DNA of 64,000 nucleotides from Lachnoclostridium sp. UBA1308 (GTDB lineage: Bacteria > Bacillota > Clostridia > Lachnospirales > Lachnospiraceae), in the NCBI GenBank assembly GCA_002307215.1, contig DBTU01000023.1, positions 1-64,000 on the forward strand, in the 5' to 3' direction. The position numbers were made by a program, and so were the translations under genes. Shown in pieces: positions 35,735 through 43,019 of this stretch (positions within the stretch are counted from its first letter, which is position 1; each line of letters begins with the position of its first letter). The notes below the pieces were generated by a model. The model was not told the origin of the DNA. It worked only from the letters and a program-made list of their open reading frames with translations, and made no database searches.

Positions 35735-36352
35735 ATGAAAATATACTTAATCAGACATGGTCAAACCGATTGGAATTTTCAAGGGCGATTTCAGGGTAGA
35801 GAAGACATCCCGTTGAATGAGGTTGGAATTAGGCAGGCAAAGGAATGCGGTCTGGCCTTGAAGGGTGAGATGTTTAGTGCTGTAATCACCAGTCCTTTGA
35901 GCAGAGCAAGGAGAACAGCAGAAATTATTGCTGAAATTATATCTGCAGATAAGGTGATTATTGAGGATAATATTACAGAACGTGATTTTTCCAAGGTTTC
36001 GGGTATGACTCCGAAGGAGCGTGAGAAATTCTATGCATCCGGGGAGACAGATGACAAGGAACCCTGGGATATTCTATGCAATCGTATGACATCAAGTCTC
36101 AAAAGCTATGGAAAACAGTTCGAGGATCATAATGTAATCATGGTGTCTCATGGCGCGTCCATTAACTCTGTATTATCAGTGCTCAGTGCAGGCAAAACCG
36201 GAACCGGAAAAATTCTACTTAAAAACACCTGTATCAATATTATTAATTATGAAAATGGTAAACTCAGTCTTGGAGAATATAATCTTTCCGCACAGGAATA
36301 TCTAATCTTAAGGAACTTGGCTTTATTAAATAGGGAAACAACTTCGAATTGA
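35735..36352 (+). CDS. Histidine phosphatase family protein (phosphoglycerate-mutase-like)
   Basis: 205 aa. The catalytic RHG motif is near the N-terminus (LIRHGQTDWNFQGRFQGRED), with the phospho-accepting His8. The second His is in MVSHGASIN, and SPLSRARRTAEII is also conserved. Clostridial members include phosphatases for sugar phosphates, alpha-ribazole phosphate (CobC) and other small molecules. A mutase role is unlikely, since the protein is shorter than dPGM and lacks its insertion. The substrate cannot be determined. The gene is flanked by a strong upstream terminator and a promoter that begins at its stop codon. Confidence 0.85.
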   Translation: MKIYLIRHGQTDWNFQGRFQGREDIPLNEVGIRQAKECGLALKGEMFSAVITSPLSRARRTAEIIAEIISADKVIIEDNITERDFSKVSGMTPKEREKFYASGETDDKEPWDILCNRMTSSLKSYGKQFEDHNVIMVSHGASINSVLSVLSAGKTGTGKILLKNTCINIINYENGKLSLGEYNLSAQEYLILRNLALLNRETTSN

Positions 36353-36381
36353 TTGACGTTATTTTACAATCATGTTATAAG
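36353..36381 (+). promoter_or_regulatory. Promoter of the helD-like gene
   Basis: TTGACG (36353-36358), 17-nt spacer, TATAAG (36376-36381). It starts one base after the phosphatase stop codon and is 222 nt from the helicase start, giving an unusually long leader. Confidence 0.6.
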
Positions 36382-36421
36382 GAGCATCCGTTAATTTATG
36401 ATGAAATATTTAAAAAAGGTT

Positions 36422-36460
36422 TTCTTGATTTAATCAAGAATAAAAGTACCGAAAGGTACT
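36422..36460 (+). promoter_or_regulatory. Two perfect hairpins in the helD leader
   Basis: TTCTTGATT-T-AATCAAGAA (36422-36440) and AGTACC-GAAA-GGTACT (36445-36460; a GNRA tetraloop). There is no U-tract, so they are RNA structures rather than terminators. They precede the family 1 element in the same leader. Confidence 0.55.
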
Positions 36461-36507
36461 CTGGGGCTTGGCAAGATATTTGCAAAAATATTACTACCAG
36501 GAGGTTA

Positions 36508-36600
36508 ATGTGAATTATTGAAAAGCATAATTCACACTTAGAAGTTTGTGCCTGCGTAATCCTCGGCCCAAACTAATTCGAAGGGCAGGCGTTTTAAAAT
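36508..36600 (+). repeat. Dispersed structured element, family 1, copy B
   Basis: The 5' hairpin GTGAATTAT/ATAATTCAC (loop TGAAAAGC) is followed by CACACTTAGAAGTTTGTGCC, TGCGTAATCCTCGGCC, CAAACTAATTCGAAGGGCAGG. Apart from the hairpin arms it is almost identical to copy A. The hairpin arms differ but remain complementary, which supports an RNA fold. It ends 3 nt before the ATG at 36604. Confidence 0.8.
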
Positions 36601-36603
36601 AGA

Positions 36604-38799
36604 ATGAAAAAGAAAGAGTTAAATGACATTAATAAAGAGATATTGCCGACAGAACAGCAAGACGACGAGAGGCAGAAGGAAGAACAACATCTAAAAGAAT
36701 GCATCGAAGATATACAACACAATGTCGATGACTATACGCAAAAGTACAATGAAATGAGTGCTGAAACAAAAGAGCTTTATGATAACTACAGATCAAATAA
36801 CCCGGAACTTCATAACGATCTTGTGGTCGGACTGGATATGAGATCTATGATGAAGCTGATTTTGGATAGGAATCTTCGGGCACTAAAGAAACCTTATTTT
36901 GGGCGGATTGATTACAGGGAGGCAGGGGATGATGAAAACTTCTGTCTTTATCTAGGTAAGAACGGAATACGGAAGAATATCTCCGAGAATCTGATTATTG
37001 ACTGGAGAGCTCCGATATCGAGTGTATATTACGACAGTGATATAGGAAAAAGTTCTTATCAGACTCCGTTTGGGGACCGGATTGATATTTTACTTGAGGG
37101 GAAAAGAACCTATGAAATATCGGATAGTAAATTGATTGATTTCTATGATTCCGATATAGTAGCAAATGATGAATTCCTGACGAAATATCTAGGCAAGAAC
37201 AAGGAAGTGGTACTTGGAGAGATTATTGCTACCATTCAGAAGGAACAGAATGAAATCATCCGTGATACACCCTGGCATAATGTGATTGTACAGGGGGTTG
37301 CCGGAAGTGGCAAAACTACAGTAGCGATGCACCGTATCTCGTATATTCTATATAATTATAAAGATAAATTCAGACCGGATGAATTTTATATCATCGGGAG
37401 TAATAAGATGCTTTTGAATTACATTACGGGGGTTTTGCCAAACCTGGATGTATTTAATGTAAACCAGATGACTATGGAGGAATTTTTAACGTCGCTCCTG
37501 GATAAGGACTTTGACCGGAGTAAAGGAAAATATACGTTAGGGAACAGTTTACTAAAGCAACATTCCTATGCAGGTTCGGAGAAATTATCTGAATTAAAGC
37601 GCTTTAAGGGCTCAAAACATTTTTTCGGAGGAATAATGGAATACATGAGGGGTTATGAACGAAGAGCCATAGATAATTCCTGCGTGACGTATCACAATAA
37701 AATCATTTTTACAAGTGAGGATATCACATACTTTTGTAATTCATTTGAGGAATTGCCATTACAGGAGAAAATCGATTTATTAAATAAACGACTTACACAG
37801 AAAATTGCGTATATCAATGAGATGGAATACAGACAAAAAGACGAAATTAAATCTGAAGTTAACAAATATAAAAATCATTATGGAAGACGAAATCACAGGT
37901 ATAATCTTATGGAGATCTATCAGGAATTTTTAGAGGATCTGGAGGTTAATAGGGAGGCATATACGAGCAGAAACATTCAGGTGCCACCCTCAGCCGTGAT
38001 AAAGATTCTTTCTTATAATATTCATAATAAAAGTCTTGATATCTACGATCTTGGTATACTAACTTTTATTAAGAAACGATTGAAACGTACACAGGATTTT
38101 GATTTCGTAAGCCATATTGTAATTGACGAAGCACAGGACTTTGGAGTAATGTTGTTCTGTCTATTCAATAAGCTGTTTAAAACCTGTACCTATACAATCA
38201 TGGGGGATGTATCCCAGAATATTAATTATGATACCGGAATGAATGATTGGGAGATCCTTACGCAGGAGGTGTTTTTACCGAGAAAGGATCGTTTTTATGT
38301 ACTGGCAAAGAGCTACCGAAATACGATTGAAATATCTGATTATGCAAGTAACGTGTTAAGAAAATGTTCTTTCACGACATATGATATCGAACCCATTCTC
38401 CGTCATGGTAATGAGGTATCGGTTTGGCAATTGCGAAGTGAGCAACAGCTGGTATTAAAAACAGCGGCTATCATCTGCGATATACAAAAGTCCGGTTATG
38501 ATACGATTGCAGTAATCTGCCGAACAATGGAGGAAACGGAAAAGGTACGGGATGAACTGAAGCAATATGTGAGCATGGAACCTTACATGGAGAACATGAC
38601 CTTTCAAAATGGCGTGATGGTGCTTCCAATCTATCTGACGAAGGGACTGGAGTTTGACGCAGTAATACTTTGGAACCCCACAGAGGAGAATTATTCGATT
38701 TGCGATGCTGATGCGAAGCTTATGTATGTAGCCATAACCCGTGCGCTGCATGAATTGTATGTGGTATATCAAGGGAATTTGTCCGGCTTGCTGGAATAG
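36604..38799 (+). CDS. UvrD-like helicase of the HelD type
   Basis: 731 aa. The N-terminal part (about residues 1-75) is a charged coiled coil, as in B. subtilis HelD, which inserts into RNA polymerase and recycles it. Walker A is GVAGSGKTTVAMHRISY near residue 230; motif II is VIDEAQDFG near residue 510. Motif IV/V-type segments are YRNTIEISDYA and LTKGLEFDAVILW, and motif VI is LMYVAITRALHELYVV. The arm between motifs Ia and II is long and variable. There is no good SD: the ATG lies 14 nt after GGGCAGG of the repeat element. Function as an RNA polymerase-associated factor is inferred from similarity to HelD. Confidence 0.87.
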   Translation: MKKKELNDINKEILPTEQQDDERQKEEQHLKECIEDIQHNVDDYTQKYNEMSAETKELYDNYRSNNPELHNDLVVGLDMRSMMKLILDRNLRALKKPYFGRIDYREAGDDENFCLYLGKNGIRKNISENLIIDWRAPISSVYYDSDIGKSSYQTPFGDRIDILLEGKRTYEISDSKLIDFYDSDIVANDEFLTKYLGKNKEVVLGEIIATIQKEQNEIIRDTPWHNVIVQGVAGSGKTTVAMHRISYILYNYKDKFRPDEFYIIGSNKMLLNYITGVLPNLDVFNVNQMTMEEFLTSLLDKDFDRSKGKYTLGNSLLKQHSYAGSEKLSELKRFKGSKHFFGGIMEYMRGYERRAIDNSCVTYHNKIIFTSEDITYFCNSFEELPLQEKIDLLNKRLTQKIAYINEMEYRQKDEIKSEVNKYKNHYGRRNHRYNLMEIYQEFLEDLEVNREAYTSRNIQVPPSAVIKILSYNIHNKSLDIYDLGILTFIKKRLKRTQDFDFVSHIVIDEAQDFGVMLFCLFNKLFKTCTYTIMGDVSQNINYDTGMNDWEILTQEVFLPRKDRFYVLAKSYRNTIEISDYASNVLRKCSFTTYDIEPILRHGNEVSVWQLRSEQQLVLKTAAIICDIQKSGYDTIAVICRTMEETEKVRDELKQYVSMEPYMENMTFQNGVMVLPIYLTKGLEFDAVILWNPTEENYSICDADAKLMYVAITRALHELYVVYQGNLSGLLE

Positions 38800-38937
38800 T
38801 AACATTTGTTGAAATTCTATATAAAATTCAAATAATAAGGGAATGTCCTATTGACAAATATGTTTTCGCTTACTATAATTAAGCTACTTTCGAAAGGGAT
38901 TCATGTCTCGTTTTCATTTGTTAGTGTGAAGTGTTAT

Positions 38938-39011
38938 GGCGAAGTAGCTCAGCTGGCGAGAGCATGCGGTTCATACCCGCAGTGTCGGCGGTTCAAATCC
39001 GTCCTTCGCTA
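38938..39011 (+). tRNA. tRNA-Met (CAT anticodon)
   Basis: 74 nt folding into a normal cloverleaf. Acceptor GGCGAAG/CTTCGCT (first pair G-T), D-stem GCTC/GAGC, anticodon stem TGCGG/CCGCA with loop TTCATAC, T-stem GGCGG/CCGTC with loop TTCAAAT, discriminator A; CCA is not encoded. The CAT anticodon with this body fits elongator Met. A lysidine-modified Ile-tRNA is less likely but not excluded. Confidence 0.9.
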
Positions 39012-39026
39012 TTAGGTGCATAATGA

Positions 39027-39074
39027 GGGACTTTTGCAATATAGCTGGTAGCTATAGAGCAAAGGTCTCTTTGA
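39027..39074 (+). terminator. Hairpin after tRNA-Met, likely terminator
   Basis: GGGACTTTTGC pairs with GCAAAGGTCTC (two wobble pairs), with an inner perfect stem TATAGCT/AGCTATA, followed by TTTG. Confidence 0.6.
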
Positions 39075-39109
39075 CAATATAATGTTTATTACAGGAGGTA
39101 TTATCAGAC

Positions 39110-39664
39110 ATGAGAATTGGAACCGGATATGATGTTCATAAGTTGGTATTGGAAAGAAATTTGATACTTGGTGGCGTTAGAATTCCTTTCGAAAAGGGAT
39201 TATTGGGACATTCGGATGCGGATGTATTGATACATGCCATTATGGATGCATTGCTTGGTGCAGCCGCGCTCGGCGATATCGGGAAGCATTTTCCGGACAC
39301 CGATTCAGAATATAAAGGAATTTCCAGCATCGAACTATTGAAGAAGGTAAGGATATTAATAGAGAATAAGCTATATTTTATTGAGAATATTGATGCAACT
39401 ATCATAGCACAGAGTCCAAAGCTGTCGTCTTTTTTGCCGGAAATGGTAAGTAATATAGCAGGGGCATTAGAGATGGAAGAGGATAGGGTTAATATCAAAG
39501 CGACGACGGAAGAAGGGCTTGGCTTTACCGGAGAAGGGCTTGGTATTGCGGCGAATGCCGTATGTTTGCTGGAAAATATGATGAATTATCAATACGATGC
39601 TACTCCGAACAGTGATGCAGGAAGGAATTGCAGTGGCTGTAATGGCTGTTCAAAAAAGGAATAA
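39110..39664 (+). CDS. ispF: 2-C-methyl-D-erythritol 2,4-cyclodiphosphate synthase with Cys-rich tail
   Basis: 184 aa. It catalyses the cyclisation step of the MEP isoprenoid pathway. The metal-binding residues are seen in GTGYDVHKL (Asp8, His10) and GHSDADVLIHAIMDALLGA (second His), and HFPDTDSEYKG and ATTEEGLGFTGEGLGIAANA are also conserved. The normal protein ends at about 157 residues. Here some 25 further residues follow, ending in GRNCSGCNGCSKKE, with three cysteines in a CxxCxxC pattern. AGGAGGTATT is the SD. No other MEP gene is adjacent. The tail might bind a metal or Fe-S centre, but that is speculation. Confidence 0.95.
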   Translation: MRIGTGYDVHKLVLERNLILGGVRIPFEKGLLGHSDADVLIHAIMDALLGAAALGDIGKHFPDTDSEYKGISSIELLKKVRILIENKLYFIENIDATIIAQSPKLSSFLPEMVSNIAGALEMEEDRVNIKATTEEGLGFTGEGLGIAANAVCLLENMMNYQYDATPNSDAGRNCSGCNGCSKKE

Positions 39665-39669
39665 CGCTA

Positions 39670-39698
39670 TTGACAAAATATCATTCTGTGCATACAAT
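39670..39698 (+). promoter_or_regulatory. Promoter of the Cys T-box/cysE transcript
   Basis: Perfect TTGACA (39670-39675), 17-nt spacer, TACAAT (39693-39698), starting 5 nt after the ispF stop codon and about 30 nt before the T-box stem I. Confidence 0.8.
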
Positions 39699-39728
39699 AA
39701 TAACATAGGAATTGAATATACTTTAAAA

Positions 39729-39967
39729 GCGATGAACGGAAAAGTAGCTTATATCATAATATCAGAGATAGAATGTCACCGGCTGAAAGCATTCTTTACT
39801 AAGATATGAGGGAAGTGCATCCGGGAGCTGGTTCGGTGAGGGTATTCTTAGCCGGACACGGTAGCAGCCGTTATTTGATAAAGATGTTTGGACTTGCGTA
39901 TTTAGTTCAGACAAATAGAGTGGAACCGCGTATTTTACCGCCTCTATCATGAGAGGTGGTTTTTTTG
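39729..39967 (+). promoter_or_regulatory. T-box leader, cysteine specific
   Basis: Stem I can be drawn by hand: CGGA (39737-39740)/TCCG (39820-39823), CTTATATC (39748-39755)/GATATGAG (39803-39810) and AGAATG (39770-39775)/CATTCT (39790-39795). AAGTAG occupies the 5' side of the specifier loop and GGAAG-TGC-A the 3' side. The specifier TGC (39816-39818) is Cys. The T-box sequence GAGTGGAACCGCG is at 39918-39930. The terminator ACC-G-CCTCT/AGAGG-T-GGT with seven Ts ends at 39966. Uncharged tRNA-Cys should allow read-through into cysE-cysS, both matched to the specifier. Confidence 0.93.
39937..39967 (+). terminator. T-box attenuator hairpin
   Basis: ACCGCCTCT (39937-39945) pairs with AGAGGTGGT (39952-39960), then a T-run to 39966. 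It competes with the antiterminator formed by the T-box sequence. Confidence 0.9.
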
Positions 39968-40044
39968 TGCAGTTTATTAAGCCACAGGAATGGATAGCGT
40001 GTTTTTATACTTTATTCGTATGATTGAAAGAAGGGGATGTGAAT

Positions 40045-40737
40045 ATGGGTATAATAAAATATATAAAAGAAGAAATGATGATTATCAAGGAACGTGATCC
40101 GGCCATCAAAACACCTTGGGAGGTATTTCTTTATCCAAGCTTTAAAGCAATCATCCGCTACCGCGTTGCGCATTACCTTTTTCAAAAGAAACATTATTTT
40201 CTTGCGAGATGGTATTCACAAAGAACCGTTAGGAAGACCGGTATTGAGATACACCCCGGAGCAACAATCGGAAGAGGTTTATTCATCGATCATGGTCATG
40301 GTGTGGTAATTGGAGAAACTGCTATTGTAGGGGATAATGTTACCCTGTATCAGGGAGTAACTCTGGGGGGAACCGGAAAAGAACACGGTAAGCGTCATCC
40401 TACCGTCGGCAATAATGTTATGATTAGCGCCGGTGCCAAGATACTAGGTTCCTTTACCATTGGAGAGAATTCTAAAATCGGTGCGGGTTCCGTAGTACTT
40501 TCCGAGGTACCACCGAATTCCACCGTTGTCGGGGTTCCCGGAAGAGTTGTAAAAAAGAATAATATCAAAATGCCAAGAGAAGAGCTTGATCAAATTCATT
40601 TTCCTGATCCGTTGATGAAGGATATGCAATGTTTACAGAATGAAAATGTCTGTTTAAGGCATGAGTTAAAATATGTATACGAGAAACTTATTCAGTTGGA
40701 AGCAGAAATTAATAGTCAAAAAGAAAATAGATTGTAA
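40045..40737 (+). CDS. cysE: Serine O-acetyltransferase
   Basis: 230 aa. It makes O-acetylserine from serine and acetyl-CoA, the first committed step of cysteine synthesis. The left-handed beta-helix is clear, with hexapeptide repeats from IEIHPGATIGRGLFIDHGHG through GVVIGETAIVGDNVTLYQGV to ILGSFTIGENSKIGAGSVVL. The active-site His is in IDHGHGVVIGE, and TLGGTGKEHGKRHP is the cofactor-loop signature. The start at 40045 is preferred: GAAGGGGATG lies upstream, while the longer frame would begin with TTG. It is under the Cys T-box, and cysS follows after a 158-nt gap that holds a repeat element. Confidence 0.95.
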   Translation: MGIIKYIKEEMMIIKERDPAIKTPWEVFLYPSFKAIIRYRVAHYLFQKKHYFLARWYSQRTVRKTGIEIHPGATIGRGLFIDHGHGVVIGETAIVGDNVTLYQGVTLGGTGKEHGKRHPTVGNNVMISAGAKILGSFTIGENSKIGAGSVVLSEVPPNSTVVGVPGRVVKKNNIKMPREELDQIHFPDPLMKDMQCLQNENVCLRHELKYVYEKLIQLEAEINSQKENRL

Positions 40738-40764
40738 CTAATCAGTACCACCGTGAAGTCCAAG

Positions 40765-40860
40765 GGATTTCGAGAAAATTCTGTGCTAAAACATGTGCTT
40801 TTCAACATATTTTGTGCGTATCGGTTCGAAAGAACCGCAGTGACTGAATAGTCACAATAA
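40765..40860 (-). repeat. Dispersed hairpin repeat, family 2, copy 2
   Basis: Read on the minus strand it contains TGTGACTATTCAGTCAC, GCGGTTCTTTCGAACCGAT, GCACAAAATATG, CATGTTTTAGC and CTCGAAAT, in the same order as 2457-2550 with about 80% identity by eye. The GTGACT/AGTCAC and CGGTTC/GAACCG hairpins are fully preserved. The 16-bp direct repeats that flank copy 1 are absent here. It lies in the cysE-cysS gap within the T-box transcript. Confidence 0.75.
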
Positions 40861-40895
40861 ACGTTATAACATGGTACGAAACAGGAGGAAATGAT

Positions 40896-42299
40896 ATGAA
40901 AATATATAACACGTTGACACAGAAAAAGGAAGAGTTGATTCCTTTGGAAGAAGGAAAGGTCAGAATGTATGTCTGCGGCCCGACGGTATATAATTATATC
41001 CATGTCGGGAATGCCAGACCGGCCATTATCTTTGATAGCTTTCGAAGATATCTGGAGTATTGTGGTTACGAGGTAAATTATGTCTCAAATTTTACGGATG
41101 TTGACGATAAGATTATTAAAAAGGCGATCGAAGAAGGAGTAAGTACTTCTGAAATATCGGAGCGTTTTATCAAGGAATACAAAATAGATATGGAGGCTCT
41201 TAATATTAAAGAAGCGACTCATCATCCGAGGGCAACCGAGGAAATCGATGGTATGATTGAGATGATCGAGAATTTGATCAGTAAAGGCTATGCTTATGAG
41301 AAGAACGGCACCGTTTATTACAAGACCAGAAGCTTTAAGGAATACGGTAAATTGTCAAAGAAGAAGCTGGATGATCTGGAGGCGGGTATTCGAATTGCAG
41401 TTAATGAGGACAAGGAAGATTCGATGGATTTTGTTCTCTGGAAGCCGAAGAAGGAGGGCGAACCGTATTGGACATCTCCTTGGAGTGAAGGCCGTCCCGG
41501 TTGGCACATAGAATGTTCGGTAATGAGCAAAAAATATCTCGGGGAGCAGATAGATATCCATGCCGGGGGAGAAGATCTGGTATTTCCCCATCATGAAAAT
41601 GAGATAGCTCAGAGCGAAGCTGCTAACGGCAAGGAATTCGCAAGGTACTGGATGCATAATGCATTTATCAATATTGATAATAAGAAAATGTCCAAATCCG
41701 AGGGTAATTTCTTTACGGTTCGTGAAGTATGTGAGCAGTATGAGCCGCAAGTGGTTCGATTCTTTATGTTGAATTCCCACTACCGAAGTCAGCTGAATTT
41801 TAGTAAGGAGCTGATAGAAGCGGCTAAGAATTCCCTCACCAGAATTTTAACCAGCATCGGACAATTAAAGCATTTATTGGACAGTCAGGCGTTGAAAAGA
41901 GAATTTGTTACATCCGATGAGCAACTTGTAATAATTGAGGCAGAGGCACTGAATGTTAAGTACATGAACGCCTTAGACGATGATTTTAATACAACGGATG
42001 CAATTGCTGCAATCTTTGAACTGGTTAAGCTGGCGAATACATCCTGCAATGGGGATAGCAGTAAGGAACATGTCAAACTTTTTCAGGAAAGACTCATGAA
42101 TCTTTGCGATATTCTTGGTATTATTACGGAAAAAGAGAAAGAACTTCTGGATGCTGATATTGAAAAATTGATCGAGGACAGGCAGACTGCCAGAAAGAAC
42201 AAGGAATTTGCCAGGTCTGACGAGATTCGTAACCTTCTTCTTGAAAAGGGTATTGTTTTAGAGGATACCAGAGAGGGCGTAAAATGGAAACGGAGTTAA
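40896..42299 (+). CDS. cysS: Cysteinyl-tRNA synthetase
   Basis: 467 aa. Class I enzyme charging tRNA-Cys. The HIGH-type motif is in CGPTVYNYIHVGNARP, whose Cys is the first zinc ligand. The other ligands lie in GRPGWHIECSVMS and FPHHENEIAQSEA, and the KMSKS motif is KKMSKSEGNFF. The C-terminal helical domain is complete. ACAGGAGGAAATG provides the SD. Expression should follow the upstream Cys T-box together with cysE. It overlaps mrnC by 16 nt. Confidence 0.97.
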   Translation: MKIYNTLTQKKEELIPLEEGKVRMYVCGPTVYNYIHVGNARPAIIFDSFRRYLEYCGYEVNYVSNFTDVDDKIIKKAIEEGVSTSEISERFIKEYKIDMEALNIKEATHHPRATEEIDGMIEMIENLISKGYAYEKNGTVYYKTRSFKEYGKLSKKKLDDLEAGIRIAVNEDKEDSMDFVLWKPKKEGEPYWTSPWSEGRPGWHIECSVMSKKYLGEQIDIHAGGEDLVFPHHENEIAQSEAANGKEFARYWMHNAFINIDNKKMSKSEGNFFTVREVCEQYEPQVVRFFMLNSHYRSQLNFSKELIEAAKNSLTRILTSIGQLKHLLDSQALKREFVTSDEQLVIIEAEALNVKYMNALDDDFNTTDAIAAIFELVKLANTSCNGDSSKEHVKLFQERLMNLCDILGIITEKEKELLDADIEKLIEDRQTARKNKEFARSDEIRNLLLEKGIVLEDTREGVKWKRS

Positions 42300-42736
42300 C
42301 GAAAAGTCAAGAAAGTTGGGATTTCGGAAGTTATATACGAAATTCCCTAAAGATACCCGAGACGGATATCAAGACTTATTCACCCCTGACGCTTGCATTT
42401 ATCGGGGATTCCATTTTTGATCTAATGATTCGTACCGCTGTAGTTGAAGGAGGGAATGCTCCGGTTCATAAGCTTCATAAGCGTGCTTCGAGTCTGGTGC
42501 AAGCGTCTGCTCAAGCTAACTTGTATCATATGATTAAGGATCAACTATCCGAGGAAGAGTTAACAATTTTTAAAAGAGGCAGGAATGCAAAATCCTTCAC
42601 CACAGCAAAGAATGCAGGAGTGGTGGAATATAGGACTGCTACCGGACTGGAGGCTTTGTTTGGTTATTTATATCTGACCGATCGGATGGACCGGTTGATG
42701 GAACTGGTTAAATTACATTTAAATAATGTTGAATAA
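42284..42736 (+). CDS. mrnC: Mini-ribonuclease III
   Basis: 150 aa. MrnC consists of an RNase III catalytic domain without the dsRNA-binding domain and matures 23S rRNA ends in Firmicutes. The catalytic signature appears as LTLAFIGDSIFDLMIR, where the Asp of GDS is the metal ligand. KLHKRASSLVQASAQA and FKRGRNAKSFTTAKNA are typical of the family, and ATGLEALFGYLYL carries the second acidic site. It overlaps the end of cysS, a gene order conserved in many Firmicutes. A short terminator follows. Confidence 0.94.
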   Translation: METELTKSQESWDFGSYIRNSLKIPETDIKTYSPLTLAFIGDSIFDLMIRTAVVEGGNAPVHKLHKRASSLVQASAQANLYHMIKDQLSEEELTIFKRGRNAKSFTTAKNAGVVEYRTATGLEALFGYLYLTDRMDRLMELVKLHLNNVE

Positions 42737-42741
42737 ATAGT

Positions 42742-42767
42742 GGGGGTTGCTTAGCAACCCCTTTATT
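42742..42767 (+). terminator. Terminator of cysE-cysS-mrnC
   Basis: GGGGTTGC (42743-42750)/GCAACCCC (42754-42761) with a TTA loop, followed by TTTATT. Confidence 0.85.
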
Positions 42768-42878
42768 GAGACTCGGAAAGCATCATCCTATTTATTGAAT
42801 TTATGGAACCTTTTCCTGAATAGGAGCGTCTAATTATTGAAACGAGTAATAGGATGGATTGAAGGTAATTGTATAAAT

Positions 42879-42960
42879 AGCAATGAAAATAGCAATTCAA
42901 ACAGTAATGAAAACTGTAATGAAAACTGTAATGAAAAACAGTAATGAATAACAGTAATTC
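42879..42960 (+). repeat. Short imperfect 12-nt tandem repeats
   Basis: About seven consecutive units resembling ACWGTAATGAAA or ATAGCAATGAAA lie 60-140 nt upstream of the DUF4349 gene. They are too short and spacer-free to be a CRISPR array. In one frame they read as Asn-Ser-Asn-Glu-type codons, but no start or continuing gene is present. Such arrays may vary in copy number. Confidence 0.7.
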
Positions 42961-43019
42961 ATGAGATGGACGGTTTATTATGTTTATTCCGCAAGTATGC
43001 GGGGAGAATGGAGGGTAGC

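Noticed and set aside
39855..39875. Serine (AGC) as T-box specifier
   Set aside because: A fuller pairing of stem I puts AGC of this stretch in stem II, and places TGC in the specifier loop opposite AAGTAG. Cys also matches the downstream genes.
42879..42960. Possible CRISPR array
   Set aside because: Units are 12 nt and contiguous, with no unique spacers, and no cas gene exists in the window.
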